Source of the DNA: JAODBQ01 sp047602055
Lineage (GTDB): Bacteria; Actinomycetota; Acidimicrobiia; Acidimicrobiales; Ilumatobacteraceae
Assembly (NCBI GenBank): GCA_047602055.1
Contig: JASGIG010000001.1
Coordinates: 4,154,001-4,218,000, forward strand
Reading direction: 5' to 3'
DNA length: 64,000 nt
Shown here: piece by piece, positions 50,456 to 58,197 of the stretch
Layout of the letters: each line of letters begins with the position of its first letter
Numbering within the stretch: the stretch's first letter is position 1
Position numbers and translations under genes: made by a program
The notes under the pieces: model-generated
Seen by the model: only the letters and a program-made list of their open reading frames with translations
Database searches by the model: none
What the model was told of the DNA's origin: nothing

Positions 50456-50938
50456 TCAGACGTCGAAGAAGACGGACTCATCGTCGCCTCGGAGGTGGAC
50501 GTCGAAGCGCCAGGTGCCATCACTGGCTTGGCGGGCGAGCAGGCGTGAAGCGCGGTCGCCGGCGAGCGCGAGCACCGGATCGTCGCCGCCGCCGAAGTAG
50601 GCGCGGGTGACCACACGGTCGAGCAGGCCGCGGGCGAACACCGAGATCGCCACGTGCGCCGCCTGCGGCGTGCCGTCCAGCGTCGACATGGCGACGGGGC
50701 GGCGGATGCGCACCTGCCAGCGGCCGTCGGCATCGGTGGCGCAGCGGGCGAACGGGCCACCCCACTGCCACGTCTCGACGACGGCATCCGGCACGGGCGC
50801 GCCGGCGCCGTCGAGCACGGCCCCGCCGAGCGTCATCGCCTCCGGGTCGTCGTGGGGCACCGGCGTCGCCAGCGCCGGGTCGGCGAGGGCAAGGTGCAGG
50901 AACGGCCCGACGGTCTGCGACGGCGTCAGCTCAGCCAT
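50456..50938 (-). CDS. pcaG: protocatechuate 3,4-dioxygenase alpha subunit
   Basis: Non-catalytic alpha subunit of the intradiol ring-cleavage dioxygenase, 160 residues. ELTPSQTVGPFLHLALADPA is the typical start with the TPSQTxGPF motif; RCATDADGRWQVRIRRPVAM, then AAHVAISVFARGLLDRVVTR and AYFGGGDDPVLALAGD follow. As in other alpha subunits the iron ligands are absent. Its ATG overlaps the end of pcaH by 8 bases. Length is slightly short (family near 200), with the middle loops trimmed. Confidence 0.92.
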   Translation of the reverse strand: MAELTPSQTVGPFLHLALADPALATPVPHDDPEAMTLGGAVLDGAGAPVPDAVVETWQWGGPFARCATDADGRWQVRIRRPVAMSTLDGTPQAAHVAISVFARGLLDRVVTRAYFGGGDDPVLALAGDRASRLLARQASDGTWRFDVHLRGDDESVFFDV

Positions 50939-51662
50939 CGCCCGGTCCCGGCGTCTCGAACGGCGTCGCCGCCGGGCCGCGCACGACGACGTCCCAGCGG
51001 AACCCGAGCGCCCACTGCTCCTCGGTGACGTCGTGGTCGTAGGCGGCGACGAGCCGCCCGCGCACCGCCGGGTCGGCGATCGAGTTGAAGATCGGGTCCT
51101 GGAAGAACAGCGGGTCGTCAGGGAAGTACATCTGGGTGACGAGCCGCTGGGTGAACGCCCAGCCGAACACCGAGAAGTGGATGTGCGCCGGGCGCCAGGC
51201 GTTCGGATGGTTGCCCCACGGGTAGGCGCCGGGCTTGACCGTGGTGAACCGGTACCAGCCGTCGTCGTCGGTCAGCGTGCGGCCGCCGCCGGTGAAGTTC
51301 GGGTCGAGCGTGCCCGGCCACTGGTCGCCACGGTGGCGGTAGCGCCCTGAGGCGTTGGCCTGCCAGACCTCGACGAGCGAGCGGCGGATCGGCCGCCCGG
51401 AGCCGTCGAGCAGGCGGCCGGTGACGACGATCCGCTGGCCGACGGCCTCGCCGCCCGGCCCGATCGTCAGGTCGGCATCGGCAGCGGTGACCGTGTCGCG
51501 CCCGAACACCGGCCCGGTCAGCTCGGTCGGGTCGGCCAGCCCCGCCGGCAGCCGCAGCAGCGGTCGTGACGGGGCGCGCAGCCCGGTCGACCGGTACTCG
51601 GCGAAGTCGAGCGGCGGGTGCGTCCCGGCCGGCACCGCCTCGAAGCGGTGGAGGTCACTCAT
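50931..51662 (-). CDS. pcaH: protocatechuate 3,4-dioxygenase beta subunit
   Basis: Catalytic Fe(III) subunit that cleaves protocatechuate between its two hydroxyls, 243 residues. The four iron ligands of the Pseudomonas enzyme are kept at the same residue numbers by my count: Tyr108 (SGRYRHRGDQW), Tyr147 (KPGAYPWGN), His160 and His162 (RPAHIHFSVFG). DPTELTGPVFGRDTVTAADA and VEVWQANASGRYRHRG are further markers. ATG at 51662 starts SDLHRFEAVPAGTH. The gene heads the pca row; the 260-base gap to galK upstream should hold the promoters of both groups. Confidence 0.94.
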   Translation of the reverse strand: MSDLHRFEAVPAGTHPPLDFAEYRSTGLRAPSRPLLRLPAGLADPTELTGPVFGRDTVTAADADLTIGPGGEAVGQRIVVTGRLLDGSGRPIRRSLVEVWQANASGRYRHRGDQWPGTLDPNFTGGGRTLTDDDGWYRFTTVKPGAYPWGNHPNAWRPAHIHFSVFGWAFTQRLVTQMYFPDDPLFFQDPIFNSIADPAVRGRLVAAYDHDVTEEQWALGFRWDVVVRGPAATPFETPGPGDG

Positions 51663-51837
51663 CGGCGCATCTCGCGACCGGACAGCCCGCAACGCTGCGG
51701 AGGAGCGGACACCGACCAGACACAGCCGGCCCGGGGCGGCAGCCCCCGCACGGCACGGTCACGCAGCGAGCTCCGGACGGGCACGACGCCCATGATGGCG
51801 CACCGCCGCCCGGCAGCCGTCACCGTCCGCCCGAGTC

Positions 51838-51889
51838 GGACGTGCTGGTCCCGAGCCGCACGTGCTCGACTGTGCCGCATGTGCGACTC
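51838..51889. promoter_or_regulatory. three spaced repeats, candidate operator for pca and gal genes
   Basis: ggACGTGCtggtc (51838-51850), gcACGTGCtcgac (51858-51870) and gcATGTGCgactc (51877-51889) have starts 20 and 19 bases apart, about two turns of helix, so would face one side of the DNA. They lie in the divergent gap between pcaH and galK, 30-85 bases before galK. A regulator gene is not nearby. Function inferred only. Confidence 0.4.
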
Positions 51890-51922
51890 GCACCAACCTG
51901 TCGGGCTCGGAGGTCGGGCGCG

Positions 51923-52936
51923 ATGACCACGGTCGTCACCACCGCGCCGGGGCGGGTCAACCTGATCGGCGACCACACCGACACGACCGGCGGGTGGTGC
52001 CTGCCGATGGCCGTCGACCTGGCGACGACGGTGCGCGCCGAACGGTGTGGCGACGTCGTCGAGCTGCGTTCGTCGGCCGAACCCGACTCGGCGAGCGTCA
52101 CGCTCGGCGTCACCGACCCGGCGAGCATCGAACCGCTCTGGGCGCGCTACGTGGCCGGCGTCGTCGCCGAGGCGCGGCCGGCGATCGGCCTGCGCGGCAC
52201 CGTCGACAGCACCGTGCCGCCCGGTGCCGGGCTGTCGTCCAGCGCCGCGCTGGAGGTCGCCGTCGCGCTCGCGCTCGGTGCGGCTGCATCGCCGCTGCAG
52301 CTGGCGCTGCTGTGCCAGCGCGCCGAGCAGCGCTCCTCCGGTGTGCCGTGCGGCGTCATGGACCAGCTGGCCTCGGCGGCCGGCGTCGCCGGCCATGCCC
52401 TGCTGATCGACTGCACGACGCTGACCGCCGATCCCGTGCCGATCCCGGGCGACGTCGAGGTCGTCGCCGTCCACTCCGGTGAGCCCCGCCGCCTCGCCGG
52501 CTCGGCATACGCCGAGCGGCGCGCCCAGGTCGAGGCGGCGAGCACGCTGATCGGGCCGCTGCGCGACGCCACGCCCGCGGCGGTCGAGGCGATCGACGAT
52601 CCGCTGCTGCGCCGCCGCGCCCGCCACGTCGTCGGCGAGAACGCACGGGTCCACGCGTTCGCCGCCGCGCTGCGCGCCGGCGACGCGGCCGCCGCCGGCG
52701 CACTGATGATCGACAGCCATGCCAGCCTGCGCGACGACTTCGCCGTGTCGACGCCGGCCCTCGACGCCCTCGTCGAGCGGCTGGTCGCCACGCCCGGCGT
52801 GCTCGGGGCGCGGCTGACCGGCGCCGGCTTCGGCGGGTGCGCCGTCGCCCTGTGCCGGCCCGGCGCGCTCCAGCCCGGCGCTGGCCTCTGGCACCTGCGA
52901 CCATCGGCCGGCGCGCGGGTGGAGGAGTCGTCATGA
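51923..52936 (+). CDS. galK: galactokinase-like GHMP kinase
   Basis: GHMP-superfamily sugar kinase of 337 residues, phosphorylating galactose with ATP. TTAPGRVNLIGDHTDTTGGW holds the galactokinase motif (GRxNxIGxHxD), PPGAGLSSSAALEVAVALAL is the phosphate-binding glycine-serine loop, MDQLASAAGVAGHALLIDC the substrate-binding segment and ARLTGAGFGGCAVAL the third GHMP motif. It is shorter than most galactokinases (about 380-400), lacking some N-terminal residues before the first motif. ATG at 51923 is the earliest sensible start. Its stop overlaps the beta-galactosidase start (ATGA), so lactose or galactoside breakdown and galactose phosphorylation are made together. Confidence 0.87.
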   Translation: MTTVVTTAPGRVNLIGDHTDTTGGWCLPMAVDLATTVRAERCGDVVELRSSAEPDSASVTLGVTDPASIEPLWARYVAGVVAEARPAIGLRGTVDSTVPPGAGLSSSAALEVAVALALGAAASPLQLALLCQRAEQRSSGVPCGVMDQLASAAGVAGHALLIDCTTLTADPVPIPGDVEVVAVHSGEPRRLAGSAYAERRAQVEAASTLIGPLRDATPAAVEAIDDPLLRRRARHVVGENARVHAFAAALRAGDAAAAGALMIDSHASLRDDFAVSTPALDALVERLVATPGVLGARLTGAGFGGCAVALCRPGALQPGAGLWHLRPSAGARVEESS

Positions 52937-55716
52937 CATGGGTCGAGGAGCGGTCGTGGACCCGGCCGGAGGCGACCGCCGTCAATCGCCTGCCGATGAC
53001 GACGTTCCTGCGCGACCGCGACCGCGACCACGACGCCGACGACGTCGTCTCCCTCGACGGCCCGTGGGCGTTCACGCTCCTCGACCGTCCCGGTGGCACG
53101 GTGCGCGCCGAGGCCACGCTCGGCGTGCCGGGGTGCTGGACGATGCAGGGCGTCGGCGACCCGCCGCACTACACGAACATCCAGATGCCGTTCCCCGGTC
53201 CCCCGCCGCGGATCCCGGAGGCCAACCCGACCGGTGCCTACCGCCGCACCGTCACCGTCCCGGCAGCGTGGGCCGGGCGGCGGATCGTCCTGCACGTCGG
53301 CGGCGCCGAGACCGTGCTGTACGTCGAGATCGACGGCGCGTTCGCCGGGATGGGCACCGACTCGCGGCTGCCCCACGAGTTCGACGTCACCCCGTTCGTG
53401 ACGCCCGGCGGCGAGTGCGAGCTGGCGCTCACCGTCGTCCGCTGGGGCGCGGCCACCTACCTGGAGGACCAGGATCACTGGCACCACGCCGGCCTGCATC
53501 GCTCGGTGCTGCTGTACGCCACGCCGGCGGTGCACGTCGCCGACGTCCACGCCGGCGCCGACTGGGACCCGGCCACCGGCGACGGTCGTCTCACCGTCCG
53601 CGTCGCCGCCGGTGAGACCGCGGGGGCGAACGTCACGGCGCGCATCGCGCTCGACGGCACCGTCGTCGGCGAGGCGCCGGTGCGCTGGGAGCACCCGACG
53701 AACTGGGTGGTCAACGCGGTGGCGTTCACCGGGCACGAGGCGACGATCGCCGTCGACGTACCGGGCGTCGAGCCGTGGTCGGCCGAGCACCCGCGCCTGC
53801 ACGACGTCAAGGTCGAGCTGGTCGACGGGGACGGCCACGTCCTCGACGCCGTCGCCCTGCGCGTCGGCTTCCGCCGCGTCGAGGTGCGCGGCCACGAGCT
53901 GCTGATCAACGGCCGGGCCGCGCTGATCAAGGGCGTCAACCGCCACGACCACGACCCGCGCCGTGGCAAGGCCGTCACCCGCGAGTCGATCCGCCACGAC
54001 ATCGAGCTGATGAAGGCCCATCACCTCAACGCCGTGCGCACCTCGCACTACCCGAACGACCCGTACCTCTACGAGGTCTGCGACGAGCTCGGCATGTACG
54101 TGGTCGACGAGGCCAACGTCGAGTCGCACTCCCACCTGCGCTCGCTGACGAAGCAGCCGGAGTGGCTGGCGGCGATCGTCGAACGGGTCGCCCGCATGGC
54201 CCGGCGCGACAAGAACCACCCGTCGATCGTCGTGTGGTCGCTGGGCAACGAGAGCGGTTGGTCGCCAGCCCACGACGCCGCCGCGGCCTGGCTGCGGGCG
54301 TTCGACCCGAGCCGTCCTGTCCAGTACGAGAGCGGCTACTACGAGCGGACGCTACAGGGCGTCGCCGCGCCGGTCGCCTGGCACGAGCCGCGCCGCGAGA
54401 CCGACATCGTCGCGCCGATGTACCCGCCCGTCGCCGATCTCGTCACCTGGGCGACGATGGCACCGCCCGAGCGGCCGCTGATCATGTGCGAGTGCTGCCA
54501 TGCGATGGGCAACAGCTGCGGCGGCCTCGACGACTACTGGGCGGCCATCCGCACGCACGCCGGCATCCAGGGCGGGTTCGTCTGGGACTGGGCCGACCAG
54601 GCGCTCGTCCAGGCGACCGGCGACCTCGGCGAGCGGCTGGCCTACGGCGGCGACTTCGGCGACGAGCCGAACGACGGGGCGTTCTGCATGAACGGCCTCG
54701 TCGCCACGGACCGCACGCCGCACCCGTCGCTGCTGGAGGCCAAGGCAGTCCTGCAGCCGGTGCGCTTCGCCTGGCTCGGCGACGGCCGGATGCGGATCAC
54801 CAACGAGCACGACTTCACCGACCTCGCCGACGCCGGCCCGCTCGACTGGTCGGTGACGGTCGACGGCGAACAGATCGCGACCGGCTCGCTCGGCCCGATG
54901 GCGGCGGCACCCGGCGAGTCCGTCGTGGTGACGATCGTGCTGCCGACGCTCGCGCTCACCGGCTGGCAGATCGCCCACCTCGACGTGCGCATCGGCACGT
55001 GCGACGGCCAGGTCGAGCTGGCCCGCTCGTCGGTGCGCTCGGCCCCGTCCGGCGCGGCATCGTCCGGCGCGACCGCCGGCATCGACACCGTGCTCAGCAT
55101 GTGGCGGGCGCCGATCGACAACGACGTGTTCATCCGCCCGTCGCATGCCGATCGCTGGGAGCGCCTCGGCCTGCGCCACGCCGACCTGCCACTGCGCACC
55201 GAGGTCGACGGCGATCTCGTCACCCACGAGGTCCGGGTCCCCGAGGAGTGGGACGATCTGCCGCGCGTCGGCGTGCGGCTCGCGCTGCCGGCCGATGTCG
55301 TCGCCGTCGAGTGGCTCGGCCGCGGGCCGCACGAGTGCTACTCGGACCGCCAGGCCTCGGCCCGGTTCGGCCGCTGGCGCACGGCGATCGACGACTGGCC
55401 GGTCTCCTACGTGCACCCGCAGGCCAGCGGCAACCGCATCGGCGTGCGGTCGTTGCGCTTCCTCGACGCGGCCGGCGACACCGTCCTCGTCGTCGACGAG
55501 CTCGACGACCTGGACGTCACCGTCTCCCGCTGGACCGACGACGAGCTCGCCGATGCCACCCACCTCGAGGAGCTGCCGGCGCGGGACCACGCCTTCGCCT
55601 GGCTCGACGCCGCCCACCGCGGCGTCGGCTCCGGCGCCGTCGGCCCCGACGTCGCCCCCGCCCACCGGGTCCGTGCCGGCACCTACCGCTGGTCCTACCG
55701 CCTCCGCCCCCGCTGA
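52933..55716 (+). CDS. glycoside hydrolase family 2, beta-galactosidase type
   Basis: Large cytoplasmic beta-galactosidase-like enzyme of 927 residues. Domain order follows LacZ: sugar-binding jelly roll (CWTMQGVGDPPHYTNIQMPF), immunoglobulin-like domains, the barrel (INGRAALIKGVNRHDHDPRR), and the C-terminal small-chain domain (EWLGRGPHECYSDRQASARF). The acid/base Glu is about residue 440 in SLGNESGWSPAHD and the nucleophile Glu about residue 520 in MCECCHAMGNSCGGLDDYW (the E. coli CEYAHAMGNS reads CECCHAMGNS here). ATG at 52933 overlaps the galK stop. Hydrolyses beta-galactosides; the precise substrate is inferred. Confidence 0.9.
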   Translation: MTWVEERSWTRPEATAVNRLPMTTFLRDRDRDHDADDVVSLDGPWAFTLLDRPGGTVRAEATLGVPGCWTMQGVGDPPHYTNIQMPFPGPPPRIPEANPTGAYRRTVTVPAAWAGRRIVLHVGGAETVLYVEIDGAFAGMGTDSRLPHEFDVTPFVTPGGECELALTVVRWGAATYLEDQDHWHHAGLHRSVLLYATPAVHVADVHAGADWDPATGDGRLTVRVAAGETAGANVTARIALDGTVVGEAPVRWEHPTNWVVNAVAFTGHEATIAVDVPGVEPWSAEHPRLHDVKVELVDGDGHVLDAVALRVGFRRVEVRGHELLINGRAALIKGVNRHDHDPRRGKAVTRESIRHDIELMKAHHLNAVRTSHYPNDPYLYEVCDELGMYVVDEANVESHSHLRSLTKQPEWLAAIVERVARMARRDKNHPSIVVWSLGNESGWSPAHDAAAAWLRAFDPSRPVQYESGYYERTLQGVAAPVAWHEPRRETDIVAPMYPPVADLVTWATMAPPERPLIMCECCHAMGNSCGGLDDYWAAIRTHAGIQGGFVWDWADQALVQATGDLGERLAYGGDFGDEPNDGAFCMNGLVATDRTPHPSLLEAKAVLQPVRFAWLGDGRMRITNEHDFTDLADAGPLDWSVTVDGEQIATGSLGPMAAAPGESVVVTIVLPTLALTGWQIAHLDVRIGTCDGQVELARSSVRSAPSGAASSGATAGIDTVLSMWRAPIDNDVFIRPSHADRWERLGLRHADLPLRTEVDGDLVTHEVRVPEEWDDLPRVGVRLALPADVVAVEWLGRGPHECYSDRQASARFGRWRTAIDDWPVSYVHPQASGNRIGVRSLRFLDAAGDTVLVVDELDDLDVTVSRWTDDELADATHLEELPARDHAFAWLDAAHRGVGSGAVGPDVAPAHRVRAGTYRWSYRLRPR

Positions 55717-55726
55717 CCCCGCCTGT

Positions 55727-55847
55727 CTCCGAGTCCCAGCCGTCGGTCCGAGTCGCTGGCGTCCATAGGAGTCCCACCGGCACCACGGGGGCGCACCAGC
55801 GACTCGGCTGGACACCACCGACTCGAAAGAACACGTGGGACTCGGAG
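55727..55847. repeat. nested inverted-repeat element between convergent genes
   Basis: Outer arms CTCCGAGTCCCA (55727-55738) and TGGGACTCGGAG (55836-55847) pair perfectly; inner arms CCGAGTCGCTGG (55748-55759) and CCAGCGACTCGG (55796-55807) also pair perfectly. The outer and inner arms share the GAGTC core. The whole can fold into one long, stacked stem of about 120 bases. No open reading frame of note lies inside. It may be a repeated structured element or a strong two-way terminator. Confidence 0.65.
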
Positions 55848-55876
55848 GACGGCGCGGCCGAGCGGCGACCGGGGGG

Positions 55877-56554
55877 TCACACCTCGCTGAGGGGGCCGGT
55901 CAGGGATGCCCGCTGGGAGACCTCCAGGAGGGTGCCGTCGGGGTCGCGCACGAAGCTGATCGCGGCGACGTCGCCGAGGCGGATCGGGGCGGCGTCCTCC
56001 ACCCAGCCCACCTCGCACAGGCGGGCGTGCTCGGCGACGACGTCGCGCACCTGCACGGTCAGGTAGCGGAACCCGGTGCCGCCTCGCCCGACGTGTGAGG
56101 CCTGCGAATCCTCGACGAGCGCCAGGGCGGTCGAGCCGACCGTCCAGCGGTCGTCGCCGGCGGGGCGGGCGCCGAGGCCGTCGGCGAGCAGCGCCCCGAG
56201 GCGCGCCGCCGAGCGCGTCGCCCACTGCACCTCGACGGTGGCGACGTCGCCGCCGGCCGGCACGAGCGTCACCGGCGTGCCATCCGGGTCGCGCAGCTCC
56301 ACCGGCGCGTCGACCGCGGCCGACGCGACCCGGAACCCGCGCAGGCACGTCGGCAGGCCGGCGGCGAGCGGCGCTCGCGACGCGTTGAGCTTGAGCACGG
56401 CGCCGAGCAGGCCGAGCCGGTGCTGGTGGATCCCGCCGCCGACCTTCAGCAGCTCCTCGTGCGGCAGCCCGATGCGGCCCTCGTAGAACGAGCGGCTGGC
56501 GGCGACGTCCGCGCAGTACATGCCGATGTCGAGGTGCTGCTTGGCGAGATCCAC
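55877..56554 (-). CDS. VOC (glyoxalase/dioxygenase) family protein
   Basis: A 225-residue protein with two vicinal-oxygen-chelate modules. The first is QHLDIGMYCADVAASRSFYE, GRIGLPHEELLKVGGGIHQH and APVELRDPDGTPVTLVPAGG; the second has DRWTVGSTALALVEDSQASH, FRYLTVQVRDVVAEHARLCE and AISFVRDPDGTLLEVSQRAS. His/Glu metal ligands could be in HLDIG and TLLEVSQ, but a catalytic set cannot be fixed. GTG at 56554 starts DLAKQHLDIG, the usual place. It is convergent with the beta-galactosidase gene and divergent from the thiolase gene. Confidence 0.78.
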   Translation of the reverse strand: MDLAKQHLDIGMYCADVAASRSFYEGRIGLPHEELLKVGGGIHQHRLGLLGAVLKLNASRAPLAAGLPTCLRGFRVASAAVDAPVELRDPDGTPVTLVPAGGDVATVEVQWATRSAARLGALLADGLGARPAGDDRWTVGSTALALVEDSQASHVGRGGTGFRYLTVQVRDVVAEHARLCEVGWVEDAAPIRLGDVAAISFVRDPDGTLLEVSQRASLTGPLSEV

Positions 56555-56701
56555 GCCACGAGTCTCGATCAAGGCCGAGCCGTCGGGCGAGGTGCAACGA
56601 CCGGCCAAGCCCTACGCTTGGCGCCGGCTCGGCGCTCACGCCGCGCACGGGCCGGCTCAAGGTGGGCCGGCTGGCGACAACCACTCGGGGGAACCCTCAT
56701 C

Positions 56702-57877
56702 ATGCGCGAAGCAGTCGTCGTGTCCTACGCCCGCACCGGTCTGGCCAAGTCGGCCCGTGGCGGGTTCAACATGACCCCGGCGATGACGATGGCGGCACAC
56801 GCCATCAAGCACGCCGTCGCCAAGTCCGGCGTCGACCCGGCCGACGTCGAAGACGTCTACCTCGGCAACGGCGCCCACGGTGCCGGCAACCTCGCCCGCC
56901 TGGCCGGTCTGCTCGGCGGCCTGCCCGTCACCACCGGCGGCGCCACCATCCAGCGCCACTGCTCGTCCGGCCTCAACGCCATCGCCCTCGCCGCCAACTA
57001 CATCAAGCAGGACGGCGCCGACGTCGTCGTCGCCGGCGGCGTCGAGTCGATCTCGATGCCCAACCCGGGCTTCGGCGGCCCGGCGAACATGGACCCGGCG
57101 CTGCCGGAGCAATACCCGGCGATCTACATGGCGATGATCGAGACCGCCGACATCGTCGCCGAGCGCTACGGCGTCAGCCGCGAGTACCAGGACGAGTACT
57201 CGCTGGAGTCGCAGCGGCGGATGGCGGCGGCGCAGGCCAACGAGCTGTTCGTCGACGAGATCGTGCCGATGGCGACGAAGATGGCGCTGGTCGACAAGGA
57301 CACCAAGGAGACGACCGTCGTCGACTACGTCGTCGACCGCGACGAGTGCAACCGCCCGGACACCACGGCCGAGGGCCTCGCCAAGCTCAAGCCGGTGCGC
57401 GGCGAGGGCAACTACATCACCGCCGGCAACGCCAGCCAGCTGTCGGACGGCGCCGCCGCCGTCGTGCTGATGTCCGACGAGGAGGCGTCACGCCGCGGCC
57501 TGAAGCCGCTGGGCGCCTTCAAGGGCTGGGCCGTCGCCGGCTGCGAGCCCGACGAGATGGGCATCGGCCCGGTGTTCGCCGTGCCGAAGCTGCTGAAGCG
57601 CCACGGCCTGACCGTCGACGACATCGACCTGTGGGAGCTGAACGAGGCGTTCGCCAGCCAGTGCCTGTACAGCCGCGACCGGCTGGGCATCGACCCGGAG
57701 AAGTACAACGTCAACGGCGGCTCGATCGCCGTCGGCCACCCGTTCGGGATGACCGGGGCGCGCTGCGCCGGCCACGTCCTCCAGGAGGGCCAGCGCCGCG
57801 GCGCCAAGTGGGGCGTCGTGACGATGTGCATCGGCGGCGGCCAGGGCGCCGCCGGACTGTTCGAGATCTACTCCTGA
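56702..57877 (+). CDS. acetyl-CoA acetyltransferase (thiolase)
   Basis: Thiolase of 391 residues acting in acyl-CoA breakdown or acetoacetyl-CoA formation. The nucleophilic Cys is in GATIQRHCSSGLNAIALAAN near residue 86; the second Cys is in TMCIGGGQGAAGLFEI and the catalytic His in NGGSIAVGHPFGMTGARCAG. REAVVVSYARTGLAKSARGG is the typical start. ATG at 56702 follows gggggaaccctcatc. It differs from the operon protein at 34384, which lacks the active Cys. It ends in the hairpin-tail element shared with the cyclase gene. Confidence 0.93.
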   Translation: MREAVVVSYARTGLAKSARGGFNMTPAMTMAAHAIKHAVAKSGVDPADVEDVYLGNGAHGAGNLARLAGLLGGLPVTTGGATIQRHCSSGLNAIALAANYIKQDGADVVVAGGVESISMPNPGFGGPANMDPALPEQYPAIYMAMIETADIVAERYGVSREYQDEYSLESQRRMAAAQANELFVDEIVPMATKMALVDKDTKETTVVDYVVDRDECNRPDTTAEGLAKLKPVRGEGNYITAGNASQLSDGAAAVVLMSDEEASRRGLKPLGAFKGWAVAGCEPDEMGIGPVFAVPKLLKRHGLTVDDIDLWELNEAFASQCLYSRDRLGIDPEKYNVNGGSIAVGHPFGMTGARCAGHVLQEGQRRGAKWGVVTMCIGGGQGAAGLFEIYS

Positions 57878-57878
57878 C

Positions 57879-57962
57879 GGTCGGCCTCCGGCCGACCAGT
57901 CCGGCGGGCTCCCTGGCGGCGGCGCCGCCGGGTGTGGCCCGGCACCAGCCTCCGCGGACCCA
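57879..57962 (+). terminator. terminator hairpin with conserved tail (repeat B, copy 2)
   Basis: Two bases after the thiolase stop, ggtcggcctccggccgacc (57879-57897) forms a perfect 7-base stem with a 5-base loop, then ccggcgggctccctggcgg and a tail ending gcggaccc. The order and much of the sequence match 17150-17240, while the stem bases have changed together and still pair. Confidence 0.65.
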
Positions 57963-58197
57963 AGCGTCGCGTCGCGCCCGGGACGTCATGTCGTCACCGG
58001 GTGCGCGCCGGCCACCGGTCAGGTGCCGACGAGGTCGGTGGAGCACTCGGGAACCCGGCACCTCTGAGGATCCTCTGAGGGATCTCCGAGCACTGCCCCA
58101 GCAGACTGTCCGAACCTCGCTCCGTCCCACCCGTCGGTCGCACGGCAGGTGAGGACGAGCTTGCCGATCCGATCCAGGGCGGGACCCAGGAGAGGTC

